From assembly GCA_949317995.1 (NCBI GenBank), contig OX439038.1, forward strand, positions 67,842,659-67,906,658: a stretch of DNA of 64,000 nucleotides, written 5' to 3'. The notes beneath the pieces are model-generated. The model searched no databases, was not told where the DNA came from, and was given only the letters and a program-made list of their open reading frames with translations. Positions 1-12,327 of this stretch are shown here, in pieces. The DNA is from Acholoe squamosa (lineage: Eukaryota > Annelida > Polychaeta > Phyllodocida > Polynoidae). Position 1 is the first letter of the stretch. Every line of letters begins with the position of its first letter. Position numbers and translations under genes: made by a program.

Positions 1-1110
1 CTATCTTTAGCTTCTTCTAGAAAATGTGAATATTCCGAGTAGAACAGAGGTTTATTAAAGTCTAATGTACTTCAAGATGACCACAGCTTAATCTCTCTTG
101 GATTCGTGCCTTCTTTTAATTAGACTGCTCAATGGGGTTTATATACTCCATGGGATTGGGCGAGCAAAAGGTAACCCCAACCCTCATCCTCGCCCTCTCT
201 GCTTATGATGATAAATTTCACGGCCAATTTTTCATACTCCCAAAAATTAAGTGTAATTCAATGTGGTTATTAAACGTATTGATGGACACCAGAATGAAGC
301 ATCCTTTCTGTGTGGCTGCTCATAATTGTCACAAACCTTACTGCTTACCCCCACTTCCGGCTTTGGGCAGAGTCACACATACGGCATGGCTACCTAACCC
401 TGTTGTTGATTCACGTGATCTGCAGGCTTCTGTTTCATGTTAATAGGCGGGGAAATTTGTGCTCCATCACTCTTTACCGCTAATGCATCCCGAATGTCTT
501 CTTTTTTTCCATCTAGGTAGATGAGGCATTAAGAAGTTGGTGTTCATGGTGTGACCTGCTAATTCCTAAAAGGAGAGAGACACCCGACTTATGCCTTTCC
601 CTTCCATATGCAATGGCGACCCCTATCTCAAATTATTCAATGGTGTGCAAAATAAATTATGGGTTTTTCTCAATCACCATCAAGTTCAGGATTCTTTGTT
701 TTAGCAAGCTGGGCTACCAATACTCGTTACTGTAAATAAAATTAAGGCCATTGATGAATAAGTTTACTGAAAAAAAATCACTTAATTTCATTCCTATCCA
801 CAACTTCCTGTATTGATGAAAAGATTATGAATTTACTTTCAAGTTTCAGAGCAAATTCATAATATTAAGACAGTTCTTCATGTCGTCAGTCAATCTTTGA
901 ACTCTGCACGTGGGAATATCAACACAAACAAAAAACATTGCAACCTCTCCGACCTCTGCTAACATTCAACCCACCCGGAGATGGTTTCAATATGTTCCCG
1001 CTTCCTGCAAATAGAAGACAACTAAAGAGGTTATGGAAATTTGAAGAAGAGAAATACATGGGCTACAACAAATAGCAGTAAGAACGAGCCATTTATCATG
1101 GGATGGGGGG

Positions 1111-1147
1111 AGAGTGAAGAGAGAGAGAGAGAGAGAGAGAGAGAATG

Positions 1148-1192
<45 letters not shown>

Positions 1193-1210
1193 AGAGAGAT
1201 AGAGATAGAT
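1111..1210. repeat. (GA)n microsatellite
   Basis: Two GA dinucleotide runs are separated by a short GAATGTTC interruption. This is simple-sequence DNA with no coding value. Confidence 0.95.
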
Positions 1211-1868
1211 AGAGAAAAGGAAAGACTATTAGAAATTAGAAGGAAAGAGGTGTAGGCATCCGAAAATGATGCAACCTTTGGTCTCCCACCCCTTCCCTGG
1301 CCTCTATACCCTTCCTCTGTCCCAACACCCTCGCATATAAGAAGGTCACAACCCTCAAGTGAATGAGGAGAAATATATACAGAAGAAACTCACGTGAAAA
1401 GGTGGAAGTACAATAAAAGAAATAATGTACTTGTCTGACAGGGTCACTCTACATGGGGTCAATAGGTTCATGGCTCGTGGTTGCTGCTGATCCCTAAGAA
1501 CATGATAGTAGTGAGGACAGGTCTGCTCAAAGACAGGCACACAGGGAGATGACAGGCAGGGAGGTATGTCTGTGAATCTGCTGCTAGTGCCTAAATATTG
1601 TAGTAAACAATACTACAATCACATAGTGCTTATGCTTAGTGTAGGATAATCGATCTAAGATTGCCTGAAAAGTGGGTAGATTTTGGAGCCTCGCTGACCA
1701 TCAGACCAATAGTTTATTCAGCTTTATTCATTGATCTGCGCTATCACTGTTGTGTGTTTCAATTTTATTCTAAAATGAGACTGATCTAAATGTGAAAACC
1801 ATAAGTTATATGTTAGCTGATCCCTAACTGGAGAGGTTTTGCAAAAAACACTTATCTGTCAGTCTAGT

Positions 1869-1990
1869 ACAGGACGCCGTTTCCTAACAGGCTACGATTG
1901 CACCCACCTAGTCTCACCAACATTCCCATAGGAATAGCATTGGCATTTTGCAGTCGTAATGCTATGAGCGATCGTACTGCCTTGAGAAAT
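1869..1990. mobile_element. Short MITE, copy 1 (about 120 bp)
   Basis: The left end reads roughly TTTCCTAACAGGCTACGAT. The right end is its approximate reverse complement, around ATCGTACTGCCTTGAGAAAT. A second copy in the opposite orientation lies at 8,688-8,803, sharing the same ends and a central CCCATAGGAATAGCATTG core. No coding capacity is visible. Family is unknown; ends shared by two copies argue for a non-autonomous DNA transposon. Confidence 0.6.
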
Positions 1991-2624
1991 GGCCTCCAGA
2001 ACAGGGACTAGCTTCCTAATATAATGCCCAAATTATTATGCCAATCACCAATCCGTCGTCCACCACAAATAGGGCAAAGCACCCATGACCCAAACGCTTG
2101 CATACCTTATATATACCTGTGTAGTGAGCCACCTTAATTTCTTAAAGTACTACGACTGTCAGTGATCGTAAATTATGCCCTGAGATCTCTCTGTATGGTT
2201 GGCACTTATGTAGCAATCACATAATATTATAGAGTTTGGTAGGGCAGTCGAAGGGTAACCTGGAATTGGTTGGATTACGGGCACTTTACCTATACTTACA
2301 CAAATATTCTCCAAGAGAGCTTCACGTGCACTGTTTCGCTCTCTACACATAACCATTCACAAATGATTCACACACACAAAAAGAACTTCTCGTGGTTGTA
2401 GAAGAATGTTTCTTTCAGCACTCGTGTTCTGATCTGTGGCCCCGTGCCTGTAACCATACCCAGACACCCTTTCACCAACAGCTAATGCTTCTTTGACCAA
2501 AGCCAAACGTCCCTCGACAGTGAAGAAAATGGGGAACAATTTGTTGAAACAACATTCAAACAGCATCATGATGTTATGCCGCCCCCCTACTTTCCACAGA
2601 GGTCCCCAATAGTGGGGTAGGCCC

Positions 2625-2626
<2 letters not shown>

Positions 2627-2715
<89 letters not shown>
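2627..2715. repeat. (TA)n microsatellite
   Basis: An uninterrupted TA run of about 88 bp. It can extrude as a cruciform and makes the shadow frames of repeated Tyr-Ile seen on both strands. Confidence 0.97.
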
Positions 2716-2717
<2 letters not shown>

Positions 2718-5437
2718 GCCGGTGTCTAGAGAGACACTGTACATGGTGTTGGTCAACAAAGCAAATTCTCAACTTGTTTTCTTTTCCACAAATAATTTTA
2801 CCCAATCAGAGCTCAATGTCTTTTTCTTAGATCGCAAACCTATGCATCCTTATGTGGGTTCTTCCGAAATCTCCATGAGTGCAGCACTATTATGGATCCG
2901 AGTTTTGATACTCTGTCAAAGTGTGGCAAGTGCAATGCTGCTTGGTCTCTTCCCACCGATGCATTATTAATCATGGCAATAGGAGTATGGGTATGTAGGC
3001 ACTTTACTACCTAAAGATTGCTTCACCACCAGGGGGAGTTTAGGTCCCTTTGTTATGCATCGTTTCATGGATGTTAACAATGGTATCCAAACTCGTCCTC
3101 CCAGTATCACTGAGCACATTACAATTTTGATTCTGCTTACCCATTTTTGTACTCTTGTCCTATTTCAAAATTTTGAACATCCCACCAGATAAACCACCAC
3201 AACTGAATTGAAAGTCTGGCCTATCACAGCTCCTAGATACACCTCAAAGTGTAAAATCACATTTAAATGCACCATCTGTCTGTTCGGTGCTACAGTAAAC
3301 TTCAAATTGAATTACACAGTCACACAAGTCATGTCTGGACATCTTCTGGTGGCTATTGGAGCCACGTGTTGGTTGTAAAAGAAGCCTTTGGTAGGAGAAT
3401 TGACAGTGTTAGAAGGTGTATAGGTGGTGTGGGTGTAGTCAGTGGATCCCTGCATGTACTATATGACACGAACCTCATAACCGATGGCGTACAAAGGTGA
3501 GTAAAACCATTGCAAAGAACACCTAAACGCGAGAAGAAAATATGAGTAGAACAAATAATTCCAGCTGTGAAACCCTTATTTTCATTCTCATAGTGTCCAC
3601 TCACTGTGCAGGGAATTTTGGGTCACCTTGATAACAGCTGACGAGGTGAGAGTAGAATGTGCAAAACCTACACTGATCTGTTGGTCCTTCAGAAGAAAAT
3701 ATAGAGATATCTACCTGTCCTTATAGTTCAAAACAAATTGGCTGCCCATACAGAGGAAACCCTCTGACAATGCTGCAGGTTGCTGCTGTCTACTTTACTC
3801 GTACAGACGTCTGCTGGATGAAGTACAACAGTCATCAGGCAAAACTGAACAATGTCCATATGTACCAGACTGATTGTACTCACCTTAAAAGCATTTGTCA
3901 AGTTCTCAGCATATTCTTGGTACATAACTCACTGGGTGTATTACAAAAGGCTGTAATATCTACACTTTACTGTAGTCCTCTGTGGTTTACAGTGCAAAAA
4001 AAAACGATATTTCCAAGTACAAACATGTATACATTACGAATTTATAATGATTATTCAAATATTCATTGGTGATTTCCTTTTGGGTGACAGAGGAAAGTTC
4101 TTACTTGAGTTCTTATACGAGACATTGAGCGTGCAATACTTTATAAGAACTAATTCTCAAATGACACATGAAAAGGGGGGTTTTGACTCAAGAGCATTTA
4201 GAAAGTCAACATTCTACTTAATCAAAAAGACAGTGGATCGTCAATTTTACACCATAATGATGCAAACTGAATAGTGTTGATGTGGTAACAAGCATTGCCC
4301 TGGGCTCTATTGTCAGTAGAAAACACCCATTACCATGACCTTGACATCAGAACCCACTTATCCACAGCTGGGCGTACACTGATATAAACCACCCAGGCCC
4401 TCTACATACGTGCTCAGATAAGGAGGCTGATAAGACACCAGGGGATATGGTAAGGCTACTGGGTAAGCCATTCAGTGGCATTTTCAAAACTTTTTGACAC
4501 TAGTGACAAGTTTACATTTGTAAATTTACTTAAATGCATTTCATGAGAGATTTCACAATATAGGATGGCTTTCTTTATGACTCATAGAACATTGCATGTC
4601 AAAGAAGAAATAGTATTTAGTTTCACCTAGTTTCTACCAAAAAGGAAAGGGAAAACAACTGAATTTACGGGTATGACCTACCAAAGCTGGCAGCTTGATG
4701 TGATCAGGATTTGCGCGCTTTGATTCAGTGTAGTGTTTCTAACAAATAAGTCATGGCTACAGTCTGTAGAATTGCCATTCACCTGTCTGTCTACCAATCC
4801 TCCAGGGCTTTGCCCATGTAAGGACTGGCTATGACTATAATATACTATAATCATAAAATGGTGTATACATTCATATTTAGAGCATCGGGCGTCATTTTTA
4901 ACCATATGGATACTTGAAAGGTATGTGCATAACCTGAAACCATTTATAAAGCACTGACTCTTGCCCTTTAGACCCAGGGTTGCATGGTATTTTGTCCACT
5001 TTATGGTTACATGATGATGCATGGATGCAACATTGAGAATTCTACTGATCAGGGCTGTATTCATGCATCATGCTGACCATGATCCTCCAGTACATAGCTT
5101 CATGTATTAGACTCTCTAACACAACATTGGTGCATAATGAAAAGAAGACAAAGAAAAAGAAAAAAATTTGAGGCATTATCCAATACTCAAAGGGTTGAGG
5201 AATAAAAATCGTAGGTAGAAATATGGCAATTATTATATATTGTGTTTTATGATTCTTAAAAACATAGATAATGCACAACTGGAATGACTTCAAAAATCGT
5301 TTTACATTCTACATTCCGAAAAAGGTTAATGCTCGAACAACCTATCAATGAATGCTTTTGGTCTGTGGTTTGAGGTTTTCGTAGTCATTTGCCTTGTGGG
5401 TTTGTGAACTTTTATCTCACAACCAATTTGTTCCAGG

Positions 5438-5797
5438 AGGGTGTTGCTCCTATAGTAAAAGGTAGAGCTGGCTAAAAATGCCCTCATTTCCAATCCTTTC
5501 TTTTCATGGAGCTATAGCTTGTCCCTTTTGTTGCTCACAAGTGGTCATTCAAGTATGGTGCTAAAAAAGGGGGATTTGAGTAGGTACCTAGGTGAGAGAA
5601 GTCAGTCAGTATAACATACTATAGAGTGTGTGACATGAGTAGGTACCTGGTAGTGCAGCTCTCTCTGTTTTAAACAAGGCAGGTGACTTTTCAGACTAAT
5701 GTGGTGAGTGCAAGTTGAATGGTGAAGCAGAGCATGACCTCTTTTGAAAAGAGGGTACCTACTGACAGCTCTTTTTACCATAGGAGCAACACGCTCA
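5438..5797. mobile_element. MITE family A, copy 1 (about 360 bp)
   Basis: The left end contains GTGTTGCTCCTATAGTAAAA. The right end contains the reverse complement of GTGTTGCTCCTATGGTAAAA. A copy in the opposite orientation lies at 9,783-10,143 and can be followed along its whole length, including internal TAGGTACC motifs. It has terminal inverted repeats of about 25-35 bp and no reading frame of note. Superfamily is not determined. Confidence 0.75.
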
Positions 5798-6198
5798 AGG
5801 CTGAGTAGCAAGAGGTTAGGACAGTCCCAAGTAGTTAATGCACAGTTAGAGCTCATTTAGTCTTCACACTAGGGCCGCTCTAGTAAACAGACAGCCATCA
5901 TTTACAGTCCGTATTCAGTACCTCATCCAACATACTTCATGACCTCTTGAATAGATTTCAGATTTATCCTAGGTAAAACAGGGTCACACACTATTATATA
6001 TCATTCCATAATACATAGACAAGAAAGGGGCCAAATATGATGGCACAATAGCACAATACAATAAGCCTTGAGCAGAAAGTACTTTGGTGCAGTAGGTCTA
6101 TATAGGGTCCAAGTTAGAACAGCTCATAGCTAAGACTAATTACTTTGAGTGAAAGAGTAGAGGTAATAGCTCGGGGACCAGTGACCTAAAATCTCCCC

Positions 6199-6333
6199 AT
6201 GGCTGACCATGTCATGGATCAGGCCCTAATTGACAAAAGAATCAAGGAAATCCTTATTGCTGAAGTAAATGAAAACAAAAAATCTGCAGTGAAAGACAAG
6301 AACTATCCAGACATAAGGATCCATATGCAGTGA
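6199..6333 (+). CDS. Short isolated reading frame, possible gene fragment
   Basis: A 44-codon ATG-to-stop frame begins with Met-Ala-Asp-His-Val-Met-Asp and is rich in Lys, Glu and Ile, with an amphipathic helix-like middle. Its composition looks more protein-like than the surrounding AT-rich DNA, but no family is recognised. No splice-site pair or neighbouring exon supports it. It may be chance or a decayed exon. Confidence 0.15.
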   Translation: MADHVMDQALIDKRIKEILIAEVNENKKSAVKDKNYPDIRIHMQ

Positions 6334-6722
6334 CAAGCAAATGGATATGCAGTAGTTCTGAAGGCATGTTCAAACCATTGGAAATGAAAAATGGTAGCTG
6401 TGGTGATAAATAATAAATAATAGCAGCCGTACACCAGATGTGTGTGAGTTGGGCTGGTGATTTGTGTTCTCCGTGTGCCTACTTGTTAGTCATCTCTCTC
6501 AGCTATTCCAAAACCTCGACAAGAATGTAGTATAGGCAGCCACCCAGGACACATGGTATAACGGATGTCTGGAGGGAGTTGGATTCCAAACACATGCTTA
6601 AACAGTGAATAACACTCTGAATATGACCATGCTGGTCAAACATCGATTATGGAAGAGGGTGAGAGATTGATAGAGAGGGTACAACTTACGAGAACAAGAG
6701 AGAATGATATATTATGGAGGGA

Positions 6723-6726
<4 letters not shown>

Positions 6727-6789
<63 letters not shown>
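6727..6789. repeat. (GA)n microsatellite
   Basis: A pure GA run of about 62 bp. Confidence 0.95.
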
Positions 6790-6792
<3 letters not shown>

Positions 6793-7159
6793 GCGATTGT
6801 CCTGTCCATATTATTTCCACTGATTATCATTATTTCAGGCAAAACGAAGCATGCTCATACTTTAAGCAGGGAGATATAAAACAGTTATGTGGGTCTCTAG
6901 GACTAATTAGACCATAAAAACTTGGTTAGCAGTACCTTAGGAGTGGATACAGTATGTGTGTGAGTGGTAGGGTAGAGATTGTGTGGAGACAGTTTGATGG
7001 TCTGAAGGGGATTCGCTGTGTGCTAAACGCCCTGCGTTAACGTGCCTGCACTAATGTAGGTAAACAGGGACTGTGGGATGTAACAGACGAGTAGGGACAT
7101 AAAGTACTGGGGGAGAGAAATAGGGGGAGTCACATAGCAAGAACGTGAGCAAGACAGGA

Positions 7160-7164
<5 letters not shown>

Positions 7165-7217
<53 letters not shown>

Positions 7218-7277
7218 GAAGAGACAGAGAGAGACAGAGAGACAGGGAGAGAGACAGAGATAGACAGAGACAGAGAG
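7165..7277. repeat. (GA)n microsatellite with GACAGA degeneration
   Basis: A GA run is followed by GACAGA-type variants. On the minus strand it creates a false Ser/Leu-rich frame. Confidence 0.95.
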
Positions 7278-7671
7278 GAACAACAAAAATGGCTTGGGAG
7301 GTAGAAAAGCAGGTATATTAGTATGCGAAAAGACAAAAAGATAGGGAAAGTTGAATAAAATAAAAAGAAGTAATAATTGCAGGCATATGTAATTGAGACC
7401 ATTTGTAAGGTTTCTGATACCGTATGTTTTTGTATGTTGTACTGTTTGTGTTGTGTGTTTGATGTAAATTGATCTTTTCAAGTAAAAACACCACTGCCAC
7501 CTAGATTGCATTATATCTTATTGAACTGAATAGAAACTCACATGAACTGCCCCATATTAAATAGAAATCACCCTTACATGTTTGATACATTACTAGGTGC
7601 AGATAGTGACCGGGTATCTGAGTCAGTGAACGATGTAATGCACTACAGAAGGCATGGCTGTGTAACACTGG

Positions 7672-7830
7672 AGGGTCTTGCCAAAAGTTGACGAGGAAGA
7701 ACCTCTGTTAATTTTCATAGTATTGAATAATTTTACAGCACAATTGTATGGAAAATATACACTTTTGAGTTGTAGAAAAAAAAACGTGCACATTTTATCT
7801 TTACGTGTTTATAAGAATTTATTCAGCAAT
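7672..7830. repeat. Interspersed repeat, copy 1
   Basis: A stretch starting at TGGAGGGTCTTGCCAAAAG and running through GAGGAAGAACCTCT, GGAAAATA and GTGCAC blocks recurs in the same order and strand at 34,648-34,830, inside a TRPC intron. The copies have diverged considerably. No ends or coding region could be defined. Confidence 0.55.
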
Positions 7831-7982
7831 AAAAAAACAAAAACAAAACGTAAACGTTTTATAACTTTGGTTCTTGTTTGCTTTTTGGCAAGACACTCCT
7901 GGCCTAAACTTGGTATAGTTTTCCTCTTGAGCAGTACACTCAACTAGGTATTGACACTTCCACTTTCAAGGTAGTCTGCGAC

Positions 7983-8397
7983 CAGGAGGCTGTTGCGAAA
8001 AGATTTGGAATTCAATTCTCACTGTAACTAATGCATCTTCCAGTTCCTCCCGATTCTCCACCCAGGGAGACCAATTCCCACCTTATACTGTAATGGAATT
8101 GACTTACTCTGAATTATACTGCATTGCAAAAAGTTGAGGAACTGGTTCCATGATTAATTCCACCTGAATGCTTCCCATAGTCGAAAGGCCAGGGAATTGG
8201 AGAAAGGAACTGTCTGGGAATTGGTTCTCGTTTAGGAAGCATTCACCAGTTCCTGACCACTCCTAAACTACTTCTATGACCAATTATCTTTTGGCAACCC
8301 AACAGGGAATTGATTCCCTGAGGTCAGTCAGTTCCATTTTGGGAATACCACCTCCGACAAAATCGTTTCCAAATCTTTTTGCAATAGCCTGCAGGAT
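7983..8397. mobile_element. MITE-like element with TTGCRAAAAGATTTGGAA ends
   Basis: Left end: CAGGAGGCTGTTGCGAAAAG. Right end: the reverse complement of CTGCAGGCTATTGCAAAAAG. The terminal repeats are about 30 bp and enclose about 415 bp of non-coding DNA with many GGAATTG-like words. Non-autonomous DNA transposon is the simplest reading. Confidence 0.5.
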
Positions 8398-8687
8398 GGT
8401 GAGTCATAATTGAAGAATTAAGAGGGATATTTTCAGTGTTGAAAGGATTAGCCTGGAAACCAAAAAGGCAGATGCTCATTTCCATCCTATCCACAGCAAA
8501 CCTTATCAAATTTAACATTTATCACCCTGAAATGATACTTCGAACTTTTCACAGGGACATGGTTTATAACGAGTATATATAGCTTAAAAGTTGGCCAGCT
8601 ACCCGAGTGGTGGTCATCTCGGTTGGTGTTAGGTACGGTGTGGCATGCAGCACCTCTTGTCTTGCTTCCACATTCACCACCTGGAAG

Positions 8688-8803
8688 CCATTTCTTAGTG
8701 CACTACGATCGCACACAGCACTACTACTTGAAATCTCAATGCTATTCCTATGGGAATTTTGGTACGACCTGGAGGGTGCAGTCGTAATCTGTTAAGAAAT
8801 GAC
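8688..8803. mobile_element. Short MITE, copy 2 (about 116 bp)
   Basis: The ends CATTTCTTAGTGCACTACGA and the reverse complement of GTCATTTCTTAACAGATTAC form imperfect terminal repeats. It is the inverted counterpart of the element at 1,869-1,990. Confidence 0.6.
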
Positions 8804-9029
8804 CTACTGATGTCACCACCCAGCTCGAGCACATCTTCGGTGCGGGTTGGTTGGCTGGTGAGGCTTTTGGTTCTGAGAGCTCCTAGGGCACGCACCTGGG
8901 GCACGCACCGCCCTGGTACCTGCTAACTTACCTTTGGTAGCCACATATTGAGATTACACTCAGAATACATTAGCTCCCTTAGCTACCTTTGCTTCTGAAA
9001 CCAGAACTTGAGTCTAAATAGTTAACCAA

Positions 9030-9480
9030 AAAGATTTAATCCGAACACATTACACTGGTTTAGTACTGGTAGTGTGAAGGTTGAATCCCACATGGCATAA
9101 AGATCCTTAAAATATCTCTGTGATTCTGGGGTATACACTAAATTCCCAAGGGGTATAGTTGCAGCGGGAAGTATAGAACACAAACAATTTTAGACCAGAG
9201 AATATAATTTTATAATGCACAGAGATATCAACATCAACACAGGAAAAATATCCAAAGAGTAAATAAAAAAAACGTATACTTGTGTTCTATACACCATATT
9301 GTAGTCATACCCCTTGCATATTTGGGGTAGGGACCAATATCGCAAGAAATTCAAAATTGCAGAGATATGTGAGGCCTTATCCCCCACGTGGGATTCGACC
9401 TTGATGAATGATGTTGTACCCAGGTCCCTGTGCAATACAGTTGGTGGTTCTCTGTGTTAACAGATCATGGTTATTAGTTA
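9030..9480. mobile_element. Inverted-repeat element (about 450 bp)
   Basis: AAGGTTGAATCCCACATGG near 9,078 is matched by the reverse complement of AAGGTCGAATCCCACGTGG near 9,400. The similarity continues inward through ATATCTCTG. The outer ends are less clear. No coding region is seen. Confidence 0.45.
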
Positions 9481-9782
9481 TAATACAGTGAGTTCCCAGC
9501 CTCCTATATACACTGTCATCCCACCCACATAAATATACAGTAGAACACTTTTTATCCTGCTATACAGTATTACCTTGTGTAGGTATGAACATACATACTA
9601 GATGTGCATAGTGCTGTAGTTACCAGTGGTTCTACTGCCTACTTACAGGGGTATTATATATAGCCGATTTACAATTGGGGCTGAGAGTGTATTGCATATG
9701 TATAACAGACTGATATTGCATGAAAACTGGTTCCATTTGGACTGCAGGGGCATAGGAAAAGGAGGTGGGGCAGGGGGGGCTG

Positions 9783-10143
9783 GAGTGTGTTGCTCCTATG
9801 GTAAAAAGAGTTGTCAGTAGGTACCCTCTTTTCAAAAGAAGTCACGCTCTGCTTCACCATTCAACTAGCACTCACCACATTAGTATGAAAGGTCACCTGC
9901 TTTGTTTAAAACAGGGAGAGCTGCACTATCAGGTACCTACTTATGTCACACACTCTGTAGTATATTATACTTACTGACTTCTCCCAACTAGGTACCTACT
10001 CAAATCCCCCTTTTTTAGCACCATACTTGAATGACCACTTGTGAGCAACAAAAGGGACAAGTTACAGATACATGAAAAGAAAGGACTGGCAATGAGGGCA
10101 TTTTTAGCCAGCTCTTCCTTTTACTATAGGAGCAAGACCCTCC
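9783..10143. mobile_element. MITE family A, copy 2, opposite orientation
   Basis: This is the near full-length inverted copy of 5,438-5,797. Its ends, TTGCTCCTATGGTAAAAA and the reverse complement of TTGCTCCTATAGTAAAAG, show which bases the two copies keep. No target duplication could be fixed with confidence. Confidence 0.75.
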
Positions 10144-11473
10144 AGGGCCCCCTGAATCATAAAGGAGGGGGGGCTGAGTATGTCTGCCCCCCCCAATGTT
10201 TGCCAAGAATTCATGATAAATTGGACAAGAGGCTAAAACTTTTAATCTCAAATTAGATTGATATAGTAATGATATAAGGAATATGGGGGCCTGAGCCTCA
10301 ATCACATCTAAAAGTCAACAAAAAGAACTATTCTATACAAATTCCATATAGGTATATGTAGGCATCATCACGCTTGAGCCGGCAGTTTAAGGCGCTTGTG
10401 GTGGGGCCCATGGTGGCCCCCCCCAATAAAGATTTGTTTCCTACGCCTCTGTCCTTCCACTTAGATCTACAATAATCTACATTTTCTATACTTTATCCAA
10501 TACCTCAACTAGTATCTGATGACCATTAGACTAACAATAAAGTGGGTGGTTTCAATTATTAATAAGAATGTAAGTTGAATTAAAGTCAAATGTCTGTATC
10601 CTAATGTCAATAAATAGGTGTGCCCTTTTTCTGGCGGGGTCACCTCATTAAAATACGCATTTGGTTCAATTATGTGATGCGGGTGATTAAGATCTTTTGT
10701 AGCATAGTAACAGCTGTGGCATGATCAGATATATACATTATAATATCATTAGCATGCGCTATACATTAGCAGAATTCATAGTCAGCACCAATGTCATTAA
10801 AGAAAAGTACCAAAAAAAACAAAAAAAAAAAAACCCCAAAAAAACAGCGGCCCCAAAACTGAAGCGTATCTTGACAATTGCCTGTAGGAAAACAGCCTCG
10901 ATCTTCCAGTGCCTATTTCCACCACAAGGGCTACAGTGGGACTGGACCACTCCTTTTGAAATCAATGTAGCAACATTTTAAAAGTTGTCGGAGATCCTTG
11001 ATCATTTTCCAATGCAGTGAGGCCTATCTGGGTACAATGTTAGTGCTTCCAAGTGATTGTCATGCATGAGTAGCTGGGTCAGAAACAATAAAATTGCAGT
11101 GTGTTCATAATGTTTTATCACAGACTGTGCTTATGTTCAGTCTGGGCCAATCCGACACTGATAGGAAAAGTGTGGAGATCAGTGCTTGGAGCTCGAATTG
11201 TTCTATACTTCTACTCTTATAAACATTTGTATATAGGTATGTGATGGTGGCCAAGCAGGCATCATAGCAGCCGTCGTAGGAAAGGGTATTTCCCCAGCCA
11301 GGCTACCATGTAGGCCATGTGGATTAAATTAAGACTATGCCACAACCAATGGTTAAGGCCCGGAATACAATGGATTCAAGCCAGATGAAACATAATTAGG
11401 AAACTGTTCTGAAATTACAGGCAATGGTTGGCTCTGATTTCCTACACGACAGATACTGTGGGCTATGTTAAGT

Positions 11474-11479
11474 GACAAT
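11474..11479. repeat. Polinton target-site duplication, left copy
   Basis: GACAAT directly precedes the first base of the left terminal repeat and is repeated exactly at 29,962-29,967. Six-base duplications are the known hallmark of Polinton integration. Confidence 0.93.
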
Positions 11480-11875
11480 AGTAGTATATACATGCAAACT
11501 GAGCGCAATGGATTAGCTACTAACTAGGTCATGACCTACTGGTAGACCGGAAGTGACCTAGTTTTAACCAATCAGAGGGCTGGATTTGACAGGAAGTGAC
11601 GTCATAAGGTTATGACCTAGTTTTTTCGACCAATCAGAGAGCTGGATTTCATTTGACCTAGTGACCTGACCTAGATGCATAAATTAAAAGAATTGTGCAA
11701 TACCTAGAGCTGACCTACTTACAAACCGGAAGTGACCTACTAACCTACTTGCAAAAACGTATGACCTACGTATGAGGGTGTATTGTGCAATCCTTGAAAG
11801 AAATTACACAATAACCATGACTCATTTTCTGATGCAATGTTCCTATGAATTTACGCAATACTTATGACTCATTAT
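11480..11875 (+). repeat. Polinton left terminal inverted repeat
   Basis: It matches the reverse complement of 29,581-29,961, with about 18 differences and one indel of roughly 14 bp near its inner end. It starts with AGTAGT. It contains ten TGACCT/AGGTCA hexamers, including the palindrome AGGTCATGACCT. It also has two ACCGGAAGTGACCTA blocks, one TGACGTCA and two CCAATCAGAG blocks. In protein-primed elements the terminal repeat is the replication origin. The density of transcription-factor-like sites recalls adenovirus terminal repeats. Confidence 0.95.
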
Positions 11876-12012
11876 TTTGATATGAGATTAAATGCAACAA
11901 AGACACAACTCGGTTTTTTAATTCAATCTTTTTATTTTTTCTTCCTATCAGAGTACATGCTAGGTATGAAACATTATAATCAGATATGCTTTGCAAGCAG
12001 AGTACATGGATA

Positions 12013-12327
12013 TTATATGGAAAATGAATTCTTGTTGCAGTACCAACTGCACCCGGTCTTGGCTGGAGTAGGACTTTGACTACGGTCCTCTAAGGCCCGC
12101 ATTCTCTCCATTAAATCCTTCAAGGCCTTTCTTCCTATGTCGTTCTCCTCCAGGGCTACCACTTTGTCCATTAACTCGGCCATGATCATGAGAATCTTGT
12201 CTATTACTTCCGCCGTGCTCTGAAGCCCGTCTATCACGTCCAGTTCACGTTTAACTTTTCCTTTCACCAAAAGATTGCTCACGTCTGCTTTGACTGCTAC
12301 TTCTTCTGGACTCATCTCGAAATTCAT
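12013..12327 (-). CDS. Polinton small coiled-coil ORF
   Basis: This is the last gene of the leftward array, about 104 residues if translation starts at the Met whose ATG overlaps the protease stop in the four bases ATGA. A longer upstream frame to 12,438 would overlap the protease by 115 bp, so the internal start is preferred. The protein has Glu/Lys-rich heptad-like stretches (residues ~20-90, many Leu, Ile, Met and Val at a/d spacing) and a short Cys-containing tail. No homologue is recognised. A structural or assembly accessory is a guess from position only. Confidence 0.55.
   Translation of the reverse strand: MNFEMSPEEVAVKADVSNLLVKGKVKRELDVIDGLQSTAEVIDKILMIMAELMDKVVALEENDIGRKALKDLMERMRALEDRSQSPTPAKTGCSWYCNKNSFSI

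Larger units (their letters stand above)
1..11473. other. Left flank, no supported host gene
   Basis: I see no convincing exon, RNA gene or long conserved reading frame here. Open frames in this stretch are short, lack family resemblance and often come from simple repeats. What is visible is microsatellite DNA, several inverted-repeat elements listed separately, and one short protein-like frame near 6.2 kb. Stretches 2,716-5,437 and 10,145-11,473 hold nothing I recognise apart from low-complexity A-rich DNA near 10,800. Exons of a gene with long introns could still be hidden here. Confidence 0.6.

Noticed and set aside
2574-2805. Repeated Tyr-Ile proteins on the minus strand
   Set aside because: Artefact of the (TA)n run; the same applies near 55,990-56,080.
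7023-7511. 162-aa minus-strand protein
   Set aside because: Its Ser/Leu repeats come from the (GA)n microsatellite.
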